Positions 1 to 11,800 of a stretch of 64,000 bases of DNA are shown here, piece after piece (position 1 is the stretch's first letter; each line of letters begins with the position of its first letter). Source of the stretch: Shinisaurus crocodilurus (taxonomy: Eukaryota > Chordata > Lepidosauria > Squamata > Shinisauridae); NCBI GenBank assembly GCA_021292165.1, contig CM037885.1:8923042-8987041 (forward strand), in the 5' to 3' direction. The translations under genes were made by a program, and so were the position numbers. The notes under the pieces are model-generated. The model did not search any database. It worked only from the letters and a program-made list of their open reading frames with translations, and had not been told where the DNA came from.

Positions 1-3
1 CCA

Positions 4-103
4 CCAGATGTTGCTGGACTGCAACTCCCATCATCCGTCACCATTGGCTAGGCTGGCTAGAGAGCATGAGAGCTGCAGTCCAACATCAACAGGAGGGCCA
101 CAT
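4..103. repeat. Palindromic MITE fragment (ccaactcccat family)
   Basis: Imperfect inverted repeat: gttgctggactgcaactccc at the left is mirrored by gagctgcagtccaacatcaa at the right. Related copies are at 4388, 39142, 59742 and 63478. Confidence 0.6.
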
Positions 104-583
104 GGACCTCGCCACAGAGTTCAGGGTAGATCTAGAACAGCCTCTCCCAACCTGGTGCCCCCAGATGTATTCCGCTCCCAACCTCCCCCAGCCAGCATGC
201 CCGAGTTCAACAGACAATCAGCTCACTTAACTATCTGGTCTGAATGTGACAGAGTAGAAAATGCGAGAGGTTTAGCCCTTGGTTCTGACCCCTTCCCAGA
301 TCCCAGGGTTAGATCGAAACTAAAACTGTGGCCAAGGGGCACAAAATGTGCCTCCGTTTGGGGTGGAGGAGGAAGACATAGTGCAACCAAGCCCGAGTGT
401 GTCTGGGGAGGGGCCAGGCACATGTCATCTGCAGCCCGGCCCAGCTGTGCTGACTTGCCAATCAGCCCTCGCTTAAAAGACAGGTCCCAAACGCACTTCA
501 GACGCTGGAAGCAATTGTTGCAGATCAGCTGTAGCAAAGATGCTCCTGCCAGCTCCTGGTCCTAGATTCGTGTATTTTGACCC
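104..583. other. MEGF8 intron, no recognised feature
   Basis: Open frames on both strands overlap here, but none has MEGF8 or other family resemblance, and none has convincing splice borders. I see nothing assignable. Confidence 0.4.
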
Positions 584-605
584 CAGATCGACTTTGACTA
601 CTCTT

Positions 606-2406
606 CAGTGTAGTAGTAGGTGATCACTCGTGACCGAGTAAGATTGTCTTCCAGGATAAATTACAAAAAGAAAATTATAAAAAGAGGAAATTCTAAAAAA
701 AAATGTGTAGATGGGTCCATAAGTGACTGTGGAGGCCAATACTAGATCCACACAGCTTCCCACAGTGAGAACACAGGTTACCAGATGGAAGATGGTCCTG
801 TACAGGATTCGTTTGACGTGCTTTTCGCTTAGCACGTTTCTCCCTTTCGCCTTGCACTCGGGCTTCTTTAAAGTTTATGGAACCTTTGTGAAAGGCCAAC
901 CTCCAGTTAGATCGTTCATGGGCCAGAGCTTCCCAGTTTTCGATGTTTATATTGCATTTTTCTGGATTAGCCTTAAGAACATCTTTAAACCTCTTCTACT
1001 GACCACCGATATTCCGCTTTCCATCCTTGAGTTGGGAATAAAGTAACTGCTTTGGGAGACAGCAATCAGACATTCGAACAACATGACTGGTCCACTGAAG
1101 TTGGCGTTGAAGGGTCATTTTTTCAAGGCTAGTAGTCTTTGCTTCTTCCAGTACACTGACATTTGTTCGCCTATCTTCCCTAGTAATTCGCAGGATTTTC
1201 CAGAGGCAGCGTTGATTAAATCTTTCAAGGAGGTGGAAGTGACGTTTATAGATAGTCCATGTTTCGCAGGCATACAATAAAGTTGGTAATACAATGGCTT
1301 TATAAACCAGCGTTTTGGTCTCCTTACAGATATCCCGATCCTCAAACACTCTATGTTTCATTCGAGAAAATGCGGCACTTGCGGAGCTCAAACGATGCTG
1401 GATTTCAGTGTCAATGTTAGCTGTAACAGAAAGATAGCTGCCAAGATAGAGAAAATGATCAACATTTTCCAGTACTGCCCCGCCAAGCTGTATAACTTGC
1501 ACAAGGGTTAACTTGCACTTGCTGATGAAACACTTGCTGATAAAGCACTTTGGTTTTTTTGATGTTAAGTGAGAGACCAGGTTTTTCGTATGCTTCTGCA
1601 AAAGCATTTAGGATAGTTTGGAGATCATCCTCTGAATGTGCAGAGACTACATTATCATCAGCATACTGAAGTTCCACAACGGAGGTTGTAATTACCTTAC
1701 TTTTTGCTTTCAGCCTACTGAGATTAAAAAGCTTTCCACCTGTTCGATATATAATTCCCACACCAGTGGGAAGTTTCCCCTCGACAAGATGTAGAATCAT
1801 GGCGATGAAAATAGCAAATAATGCTGGGGCGATAACACATCCCTGTTTAACACCAGATCCCACTTTAAATGGAGCACCATGAGAGCCGTTGTTGTCCACA
1901 ACCGTTGCCGTCATGTTGTCATGGAGAAGTCACAAGATATTCACAAATTTATTGGGGCATCCAATTTTCATAAGGATAGTCCAGAGAGCCGTTCAGTCTA
2001 CAGTATCAAAGGCCTTAGCCAAATCAATAAATGCCATATAAAGGGGTTGATTTTGCTCCCGGCATTTTTCTTGGAGCTGACGTGCAGTAAAAATCATGTC
2101 TACTGTCCCTCTAGAGGGACGGAAACCATATTGAGATTCAGGGAGGATCTCTTCTGAAATAGATAGAAGACGGTTTGCAAGAATCCTAGCAAATATTTTA
2201 CCTGCGGTAGCTAAGAGAGAAATGCCCCGATAGTTTCCACAGTCTGTTCTATCACCCTTCTTAAAGAGGGTGATAATTATGGCATCCCTGAAGACTTCTG
2301 GGATCTCTTCTCTTATCCAGATTTTTTCGATGAGTTTATGAAGATGTTGTACAAGTTCGGGGGGGGGGGCTCTTTAAAGAATTCAGCAGGAATCCCATCT
2401 GGTCCA
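606..2406 (-). mobile_element. 5'-truncated non-LTR retrotransposon (LINE) with reverse transcriptase remnant
   Basis: Minus-strand coding remnant. It begins near 2400 with GPDGIPAEF-like residues, then GVKQGCVIAPALFAIF, the catalytic box LQYADDNVV (YADD codons at 1665-1654), and a C-terminal part with LVYKAIVLPTLLYACETWTI. The end carries a [17 protein letters not shown] zinc-finger-like motif near 709-790. Frameshifts near 1500-1600 and a G-run near 2350 break it. Flanks carry an identical 22-bp direct repeat (584-605 and 2407-2428), a target-site duplication. The clade is not assigned. A second copy of its 3' end is at 38833-39058. Confidence 0.85.
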
Positions 2407-2428
2407 CAGATCGACTTTGACTACTCTT

Positions 2429-2676
2429 AGGTGTGCTCCTCTACTGGTTTATCTTTCCTTTGATTTCCAACAGATATTTTGGCTTCTAAACCTTGGACTG
2501 TGTCAACAACTACTGCTTATCTCTTGACCAGAGTAATTTACGACACAAAACACTTTGCACCCCCGTGCAGCTGGTTACAAGGACCTTGCCAACCCACAGT
2601 GGTGGTGCTTCCCCTCTCCCCTCTTGTACAGTCACCCCCAGTTACCTATTCCCCCCCCCCGCTCCCAAGCACTCAC
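2429..2676. other. Intron 3' of MEGF8 exon 37
   Basis: Short stretch between the LINE and the exon donor, with C-runs near 2651-2660. Nothing else was recognised. Confidence 0.4.
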
Positions 2677-2839
2677 TTGTCCAGCATGTAACCATTCTTG
2701 CATGTGCACTTGTAGCCGCGGGGCAGGTCATTGCAATTTTGTGTCTCATTGCAGTCGTGGTGCCCATTCAGGCACTCATTCTCTGGAGGGCACGACATGA
2801 AGGCCCAGTCTGCCTTCAGGCCACATGATTCCAACAGTC
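2677..2839 (-). CDS. MEGF8: MEGF8 coding exon 37: calcium-binding EGF; last exon in window
   Basis: Residues 2075-2129, phase 1 to 2. Reads [20 protein letters not shown], then [20 protein letters not shown] and YMLD. The exon stops in phase 2 at CAA|GTGAGT, so the transcript continues. No later MEGF8 exon was recognised between 1 and 2640. Confidence 0.95.
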
Positions 2840-5800
2840 CTGCAGGGGTGTGAGAAGAATAGGAAACGGTGAGCTGCCACAGGGTGGAGAGAGATCCAGA
2901 GCACAAACGTGCACGTGAAGGAGACATGCCCTCTGTACCATCCTCTCCGGCAGTATCATCAGCCCGTCTCATCACCTTAGGCAAGGGACAACTTCGGCCC
3001 ACAGCAAAAGGCGCTATGCACCTTCAGATCAGTAACTTGGCCGGGACTGTGCAATGCTATGCTTTTAAAAATATTGTAAGACAATTACAATCAGAAACAT
3101 TGGAAGCTGTCAGTTCGCAACAGCGATTTGCTGGTCTCTCCTGCCGTGCGCAACTTTCCACACTGTGCTCGACACCCCCCTCAAGACCTCCCATAGAAGA
3201 TGCCCTGGAAAGCCCAGTCACAGGTTTCTACTAAGTACACACCGTCACGAGGACCGCTCCGGCCACCCTCCAGACAGCGCCCTTTGCCATTCTCGCCCCG
3301 GAAACCACACCAGCCGCAGCGGGGCTGCTGGATGCAGAGGGCACACTGCTGCAAACGTGAGCAGGACGGCGTGCAGCTCTCAGACCCGCTCAGCACCCGG
3401 CCGCACATCCCAGCTGCACAGCGCATGGGCAGGTAAGTGGGACTCATGCACTGCAGAGAGACAGAGACAGGGGAGGGAGCATGTTATACCTCAGTGGCCA
3501 GCTGCCAGCACTGGCATACTTTTAGCATACACACACATATCTAAATTCTGTAATCTAAGTAAATTATGTTAAGCGGATTTGCACCACTCATGTGCTTTTG
3601 AGCTGAATTTCCAGTCATAGAGGAGTAAAAAGAAAAAGCTTAGATGCCCAGGAATTCCCCCAAGCTGCAAAATCCTGGAGGCCTGCATATGGAGATGTTA
3701 CCTGGAGTAGGAAAGGGGACCATTGCCCACTCCCTTCTGCCCCCAGGGATTACCTGCTGCAAGCTGACACTCCAGACGCACTGCTGCCAGCCCCCGTCGG
3801 CCCCCTTGGAGCTCAGGCACTCCACACAGGTGCTGTGGTTGTGGCAGGGCGTGGGGCAGGCCAGCGGAGGCGAGGACTCCACAGGCATCGGGGAGACGTT
3901 GAGGAGCGAGTGGCTGAAGCAGGTCCAGTCGTACGTGGGCTGCACACTGAGGATACGGCGGGTCTCCCCTAGGCATTGGGTGAGAGAAGGGTGGTTAGCG
4001 GTAGCCCTCGCAGCCAATGTGTTTTCTTCCCCAGAAGTGGACCTACCACGAGACCAGACATGGTGACTGTCTCACAACATCAGAGGTTTGGGGCCATCAA
4101 GGACAGAAGAGAGCAAGGGCAGAGAGACTGGATTCATGGGGCACAATCCGCCAAGGGGGTTCTCCTGCACAAACCCCACTGAAATGAATGGTAGTTCAAT
4201 GCAGACTGAGCAGGAGAACTTCCTGATAGACTGAACTTTGTACTGATGAACGTCAAGAATAGTCTAGACGTCAAGAATAGTATAGACGTCAAGAATAGTC
4301 TAGACGTCAAGAATAGTCTAGATATTCAGTCTCAGGAACCCAAACTCCTTGGACTGGCCCAGTCAATCCCTACCCCACCCTGGAGCTCTCCAGATATGTT
4401 GGACTGAAACTCCCATAATATCCAACCAGCATGGCTACTGGCTGTGAGAATTATGGGACTTGCAGTCCAAGACATCTGGAGGGTCCCAAATTAAGGAGGG
4501 CCTCCCGACACCTTTCCAGGCACGTAACCACCACCGAACCCTGCAGTCTCCATCAGCTCCTCCCCAACATGCCCCGTCACCCTTCATTCCACAGTCACAG
4601 CCGTCAGCCAATGTCTGGCCCGATGTGCCATTCCCTCCTGCATGCCCCAAAGGCCCTCGCTGGCCGCTCCACCCTCCGAGAACTCTCCACCCTTCCGTCC
4701 TCTGTGCAGCCCCTTCCCCATAAGACTCTCCGCTTCTCCCTTTCCCTGCCAAGCCCGCCGCTAGTTGTTATCCCCCACCCTTCAAATCGCATCCAGCCCC
4801 TCACCGGTGCGCTTGAACTGCCGCGTCCACATGCACTTCCCGGAAGCTGTGCATTTGGCACAGTCTGAGGCCTCACACGAGATCTCCGAGCAGTTGCTGG
4901 CCACGAAGATCTCGCGCTGGTTGATGCGACAGTCGTTCTCCGAGGTGCAGCTGCCTGTGCTGCCAATGCAGGCACCCTCGGGGCAGTTGGTGCACCATTT
5001 ACACTGCGGTAAGGCCTGGGAAGCAGAAACCACGATCAAAACCTGGTTGCTAAAATCAATGTGCTGGCACCGAGCCATTCTTCCCCTGCCAAACATCCAG
5101 CATGGTTTCCCTGTAAGCATCTCACTGTGGTCTGACTCGTGTTGAGGTTGATCTGCAGGTGAAGTTAGGCTCTTGTCTTTGGCACAGAGCTTCAATTACC
5201 TAGTCTTCGGTCCCTTGCAAATTTATGCATTCATCATTTTATCATTCACTCCAACATGCTGGAATACCAGACCACCTTTCAAACTCCCCACTGCCTATCA
5301 CTTCTCTCCATCCATTCCGGGGAGAAGCAGGAACTAGAGAGGCTGGGATCACATGCTATACAGTGTGACCCTAAGGCCACCTTCCTATAGCACTTCCTGA
5401 AAAGTGGCTGCAAAAGCAGTACAGTAATAGCTTGGATTGAGAGCATAATTCGTTCCGGAACCATGCTTGTAATCCAAAACACTCTTATATCAAAGTGAGT
5501 CTCTGGCGGGCGTGAACGGGGCCGATTTCAGCCCGCTACGCCTGCTCAAGGCGAGCGGTTACATCCCTACGTTGTCTTGCAAGACCTTGCTCGTTTATCA
5601 AGTCAAATTTTTTTAAAAAATTTGCTTGTCTTGCAAAACACTCTCAGACCAAGTTACTTGCAATCCAAGGTATTACTGTAATTTGGAAGCCCCTCATATC
5701 AGGACATTGGAAACTGCCCCATTGGTCCCTCTGGCCCAGTATTGCCAACACTGACTGGCAGCAGCTCTCCAGGGTTTCAGGCAGGATTCTTTCTTAGCCC

Positions 5801-8800
5801 TACCCGGAGATGCCGGGGATTGGATCTGGGACTTTCCGCATGCAAAGCAGGTGTTCTACCACTGAGCTACGGCATCTCTGCACCTCTCTCAATACGTGAT
5901 GGGACAGAAGGTATACCACAGCACTCCTCCCTAGCGGGCTGGCTCCCAGAATGCAGGCAGGCTACTACTCACTGGAATGCCCAGGCTGTGGGCCATGGCA
6001 CGAGGATGCTGGGCGAGGCACTCGCTACAAGTTCTGAGCCGACGGCATTCATCCGCTGACCTTGGGGTGGGGAAGCAGGAAGTCCCACCAAAAGAACAGC
6101 CCTGCCTGCAGAAGGAAAGAGGAGAAACCATGAAGTCCAATGGAAGAGCTCTCTTCCGACCTCTCCCCGCTACCTACTGGGCCAAACCTATTGAGACTCA
6201 TTCCTCTCAACCTCCCAGATTTCAAAATAAGGGAGGAAATTCTTCTAAATGAAGGTTTATCGGGGTGAAACACACTGTCAAGAAAAACTGCTGTAAACAA
6301 ATGGGAAAATGAGTTTTTAAAGTAATGTAATCTGGGATAAGAAGAAACAATTTCATATTAAATATTATTAAATTGGCTGAGGTGTGGACATTGGGAGATT
6401 ATTGTAGACAGATGAGAATCACTAGAGAGTTATGGTTTCTTTTTAAGGAACTGATCTGTTGCATCATAGTGAAAGGTTTAAAAATAGGCAGTACAATAAT
6501 CTCAATGGATGAACCAGGCCATCTATTAGTTGACAGTTCTAAAATTTAAATCAGTTGGGTTTACAAATTCATCAGATGAAAGATGGTTATGAAGGTTCAA
6601 TTAGATGAAATAAGTCATTTGGCAGAGTCGCAGGATCTACAGAAAGAATCAACAGAGGAACAACAGGAGGCATGACACTAAGCCATATTTAATGGAAAGT
6701 TCTGGGTCTTCATGCATGATGTAATTATTTGGCAGAATTTGGCATTCAAAGAAATTATGGTCTTTCTCAGAGTTTCTGAAGCTAAGGATGTCTAATTCTA
6801 TGGAACAAGAATATTCTGTAGTAAAATCCATTTTTCTAACAATTATGCGCTCTCTGGAAAGGTTACAACACAAGACATCTGATGGTGTTTTGGCAAAGAT
6901 AATAAAGAACAGATTAAAAAAGTATCCAAGACAAAATTGAAAGCCAATCCTCCAATGGCTCCCCCCCCCACAATGTCTCATTTCCTTCTCCCCATAATCA
7001 CTCCTGTTTCTCCTACCCCCAATGCCAAGATGCTTTCCCCAGCCCTCCCACCCCACCCCACCCCACCCCACCCTTCTTCCCTCTGCGAATGACTGGCAAC
7101 ACACACAGACACAGCTCTCTTGACACCATCCCTCCTCCAAAGGAGAGCTACGTTGTCCTCCTGTTTCCAGAGGACGGCCACAGCCTGATCCCTCCCATCT
7201 TTGTTCATTGGCCTGATTCCACTCGCCCGCACCTCTCAGCAGCATCAGCAGAGAGGCAGCTGGCATGGCACCAGGTGCAGCTGGCGTTGGATCCGTTGCA
7301 GGCTTCCAGACTGGAAAAAATGACGCAAGGGTCGGAGGGCACGGAGAGGGCCACCATACGCCCCAACGCCACCCCATTGAAGCCCCCCGAGAGGTAGATG
7401 CGGCCTCCAACAGCAGCCACGGCATGGGCAATGGACTCCATGATGGGCTCGCCCACCACAGCTTCTGCTGCAGAGGGGGAAAGAAAAGATATCACTGAGC
7501 AAAACTGAAGAGAATCAACAGGGAGTTGTTTTTAAATGAAGAACAGCAGCCATAAGTCAGTGGTGGGGAACCTCTTTCAGCCCAAAGGACAGTTCAATTT
7601 CAGAGAAGTTCTCAGGGGCTACATTCCAGAGCTGGAGGCACTAAAGGCAAAAGGGACGGAGCAAAAAAATCCATCATACCGTACCACAGCACTCGTACTG
7701 TTTGTAACTAAGCCTCATTAGCGGCATTTCAACCTTTCCGAACCGGGAAAAATGCACAAAGCTGGGAAGCCACCAAATGATCAGTGGTCAGGGGAAAGGG
7801 GGCGTGGCCATCTGGGGAATCCCAGAGTGCTGGATTTGGGCTCCTGGAGGGCTGGATTTGGCCCTCAGGCCTGAGGTTCCCTACCCCTGCCATAGGTACA
7901 TGATTGCCCCCCGCCAGTCAAAACAAGGAACTGAAGGTATACTTTCAGAGAAGTAAGACCTGCTTCACAGGGCACTGTTTACAAGGCAGACACAGAAAAG
8001 GAGGAGGCACTCTGTGCCAATGAAGCACTAGGGCACAGCAAACAAACAAGCAAGCTAGTTGGAGGGTGGCCCCTTGCAGACGTAACTCTTGCCCAGTCTT
8101 CTCCCTCTCACTGAACAATGGAGAACACCACACAGGCTCTTCCCGCTGCTCACATGAGTATTCCCCACTCCTTCCCCTTCAGGTTCAAAGCTAAGTATAG
8201 TTAGTGTTACATCTACACTGGTGTTTTCACTAAGCACAGTTAACTCCAAACCACTGAGCAAAACCATGGTTAGAAGTTAGTTTGGCATGAACTCTGGTTA
8301 GCAAAACGCCAGTGCAGGCATAAAGCTGATCATAATTGGCTCCAAAGCTGAAAGGGAGGGAAGGGGGAATACCCATGCAAGATGGAAGGAGCCCATGAGC
8401 CTAAGGCAGGCAGTATTCTCCAACCTTGGGTCCCCAGATGTTTTTGGCCTACAACTCCCAGCATGCCGCAGCTACACTGCCTGGGGCATGCTGGGAGTTG
8501 TAGGCCAAAAACATCTGGGGACCCAAGGTTGGAGAACACTGGCCTAAGGGGTGCTCCCCACTGCCTAACTCCAACTAGCAGATGGGCACTTATGTCTGCA
8601 GCAGGCCAGTCTGTGTGGTTGGACGAGGGAGCTGTTATAGGAAGCTCTTCTCCATTCCCCTTTATCACATCTATAAATATGGCCATTGCAGGGCTTTAAG
8701 CTCTAGGGATCTGTAGTTATCCATCAAAACTCTAAACCATCCGCACGAAAGAAATCTAAATTCTGCATCCTGTAGAAAGACTATGCAAATTGAATAGACT

Positions 8801-11800
8801 TGCACCAGTCCATTCTGCTGCTCTGGGAAAGAACAATGATTTGTACACCCAGGTCCCTGGACCACTTGCTTGTTTAAATTGCAAGCGGATGTCCCCGAGA
8901 TGCTAAATTCTGCACCCAAATCCTACACCTCCCCACCCCCAGCCTTTACCTGTGCTGTTGGGTAGGATCCAGGTGTTGCAGTTTAGCTGGTAGAAGAAAA
9001 GGTGGTTGGTGAAATTCTCACGTTCCGTGCGCCCTCCTATCACCACCATGGTGTCCTTCAGCACCGCTGCGACGTGGAAGAAATGAGCCAGAGGCTGGAA
9101 AGGGTGGGGGAGAGAGAGGGGTTGAGGAGGGGCAAGGAAGGGCTATTCAATAACAATACCTATCCCTAAGCATCACCCTCCCACTCCATGGTGCTGCTTC
9201 TCAAGCCAACTCTTCCATCTCAGAGCTCTATCAACCCTGGGATGAGATCTAAGTTTTAAAATGTGATCCACTGATACCATATAAAAAAGCTTAGCACTGT
9301 AGCAGGAAGACCTTTTAATCTCTCATTGATTTCCTTTGGGGTATTTCCCCCCCAGACTTGTGGTTAAGGCAACCATCTAAAGAAAGTATGGGATAATGAA
9401 TTTGAAGAGGTGACCTCGAAGGTGGGCTGGAACAACATATGGGATAGACAGATTGTGAAAGTTATGTCAACTAGGATAAAGGAGAATTTCTATAAACTAA
9501 TTTGGAGATGGTACTTAAATAGAATAGATAATAATTGCTCCACACTTTGTTGGAGAGGATGTCAGGAAAAAGGGACATATGCTCATATGTGGAGGAGTTG
9601 TAAAAATGTACTGGTTTTTTGGCGAGAGGTTTTTACAGAAATATCGGAAATTATTGGTATTAACCTAGAGGTCTGTCCAAACCTAGCATTGTTATCAATA
9701 ACGGAGAAAGTTATATGCGACCAAAATACGAAGGAATTAATTGTAAACTTGTTAACTGCGGCTAGGCTAATGATAGCGAGAAAATGGAAAGAACAACATG
9801 TTTTCCTAATAACTGATTGGTATAAGGAAGTTTGGGATATAGCCCTAAACTATAAACTCACTTGTAGTATCAAATGCAAAAAAGGACAGTTAAAGAAGAA
9901 TAATTTTATGGATATATGGAATCAATTATTAGACTATGAATTAATAAAGGGGAAGGGGAGTATGTCTTGTCAGGATCTGTTATATTTTTGGAATTTGGAA
10001 TTCATTTGATCAAGGGGATAGAAGCATATTAATTGGTCCCTAGGAGGGTGGGGGGGTGCACTTTATGATTTATTGTATGTAGTTTTAGTTAAATCTTTGT
10101 GTTATTGTTGTATTTTGTTATATTTTGTTTTGAAAATTAAATATATATTTTTTTAAAAGACTTGTGGTTAATATGCTGTGCAATGCAAGAAAGGGCTGTT
10201 TTCAGACTCTTATCCCACATTGACAAAAGAAGTGCTGGGAAGGAGGGAAAGAAAAAGAAAAATCCTATGAGAATGTTAAAATGGAGAAGAGTTCCAAGGA
10301 AAAAACACCATCCTTGAGCACACAGGGCTGGAATTGGGGGGGGGGGGGGCTCCTCCACACACAAGACCCTCCTCTGAGGGAGGCTCGGAGGATGGCAACA
10401 AGGGAACAGGACTTCTTGGTGGTAGCTCCCCGATTGTGGAACGTTCTCCGCACTGAGGTCTACTTGGTGCCAGCATTGTCATCTTTTCAGTGCCAGGCTA
10501 AGACTTTCCTCTACTGCCAGGCATTTGACAGCATATGAGGGTTTTTTTTAATGTCCGTTATTTTATCAGGTCCCGGCAATCTTATTGTAACTGGATTTCT
10601 TGGCTGTTTTAAATTGTTTTTACATTTTGTATGTTTGTTAAAGTTTTATATTATGTTTTCGTTATGTTGGATTTTTGGGCTGTAATTTTTGTGAACTGCC
10701 CAGAAAGCAGTCTGGCTATTGGGCAGTATAGAAATGAAATAAATGAAGAAAATGAAATCATAAAGCAAGCTGAGCTTGCCACCTCCTCTTCCTTCTGCCA
10801 GAATATACCATCCTACATTCCCTTTTCCCAAGGAAGCTCGACAGTACTGGTACTGTGGAACTGAAATGGACAGATTCTTCACACTGGGAAACTCTCAGGT
10901 AATTTCACCATATCGGGAGCCCCAAATCTGGCTGGGAGGCTACCATCAGAGAGCATACTGGGCACGACTGCTAATTTTGCTCTGATAATCGCTCACCTTT
11001 GGTCCCTGAGAGGGGGCCAGCAAGCTCCAGGTCAGGTTGGGGTAGTAAAGGCTGTAGAGCTCAGGGGAAGCTGAAACCATCTCCACATGGAAGCGGTGGC
11101 CACCAAAGACATAGATGGCATCCATGCCCTCGTGGTACACAGCTGAGTGACCATACAGACCTGAAAAGGAAATTTCCAGTACCAGGTGTATGTTTGCTGG
11201 GGGGGGGGGGGGTTGGCTTTGTGCCTCCCCGTTCACCTGGCTGTCAGATCTCACTACTGGAAATACGGAGGCAAGCATGGCTAAACTTTTATACAGACAC
11301 TCTCTGGTATGCATACTTTGCAACGGTGGCCCTGGGAATGTGTGGGATCTCCTTCTGTGGAAGCTTTAAAGAAGAGATGGCCGGCTGATATCAAGAAAAT
11401 ACATAGCAAGGTGGCCATGCCCCAAAGGTCCTTCCAACCTTCTTGGTTCTACAGCCACCTGATTGTCGCTAGAGCCTCACACGGGGTCCAGTGGATTCTC
11501 TACCTGTAGGGGGGGTTCCAGCCTGGTTCCCAGCACGCCAGCTCTCCGACGCCACGTTATATTCCAGCAGTTTCTTATTGAAGCCATTCTCGGGGGAGTA
11601 GCCACCAATGAGCAGCAAGGAAGAGCCACGCCGAGCCGTGAGCGTGTGGCCAGCCACAGCTGGGATCAGGGGGTCCTGGGGCAGTCAGGAAGACAAGAGA
11701 ATCGCTCTCAAGAACAGGAGGTTTAAAGAGAGGGGCAGGGAACTGGTGGGGCAGAGCATCCCTTCCTCTCTCCGCCAGTTCTGCCTTCAGCCTTCCCCAA

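Noticed and set aside
223..537. 104-codon minus-strand frame as the next MEGF8 exon
   Set aside because: It lacks the cysteine spacing and sequence expected after the GYMLD segment, and has no suitable acceptor in phase 2.
9410..10009. 199-codon plus-strand frame as a host gene
   Set aside because: It matches the L1 ORF2 C-terminus and is bounded by a target-site duplication.
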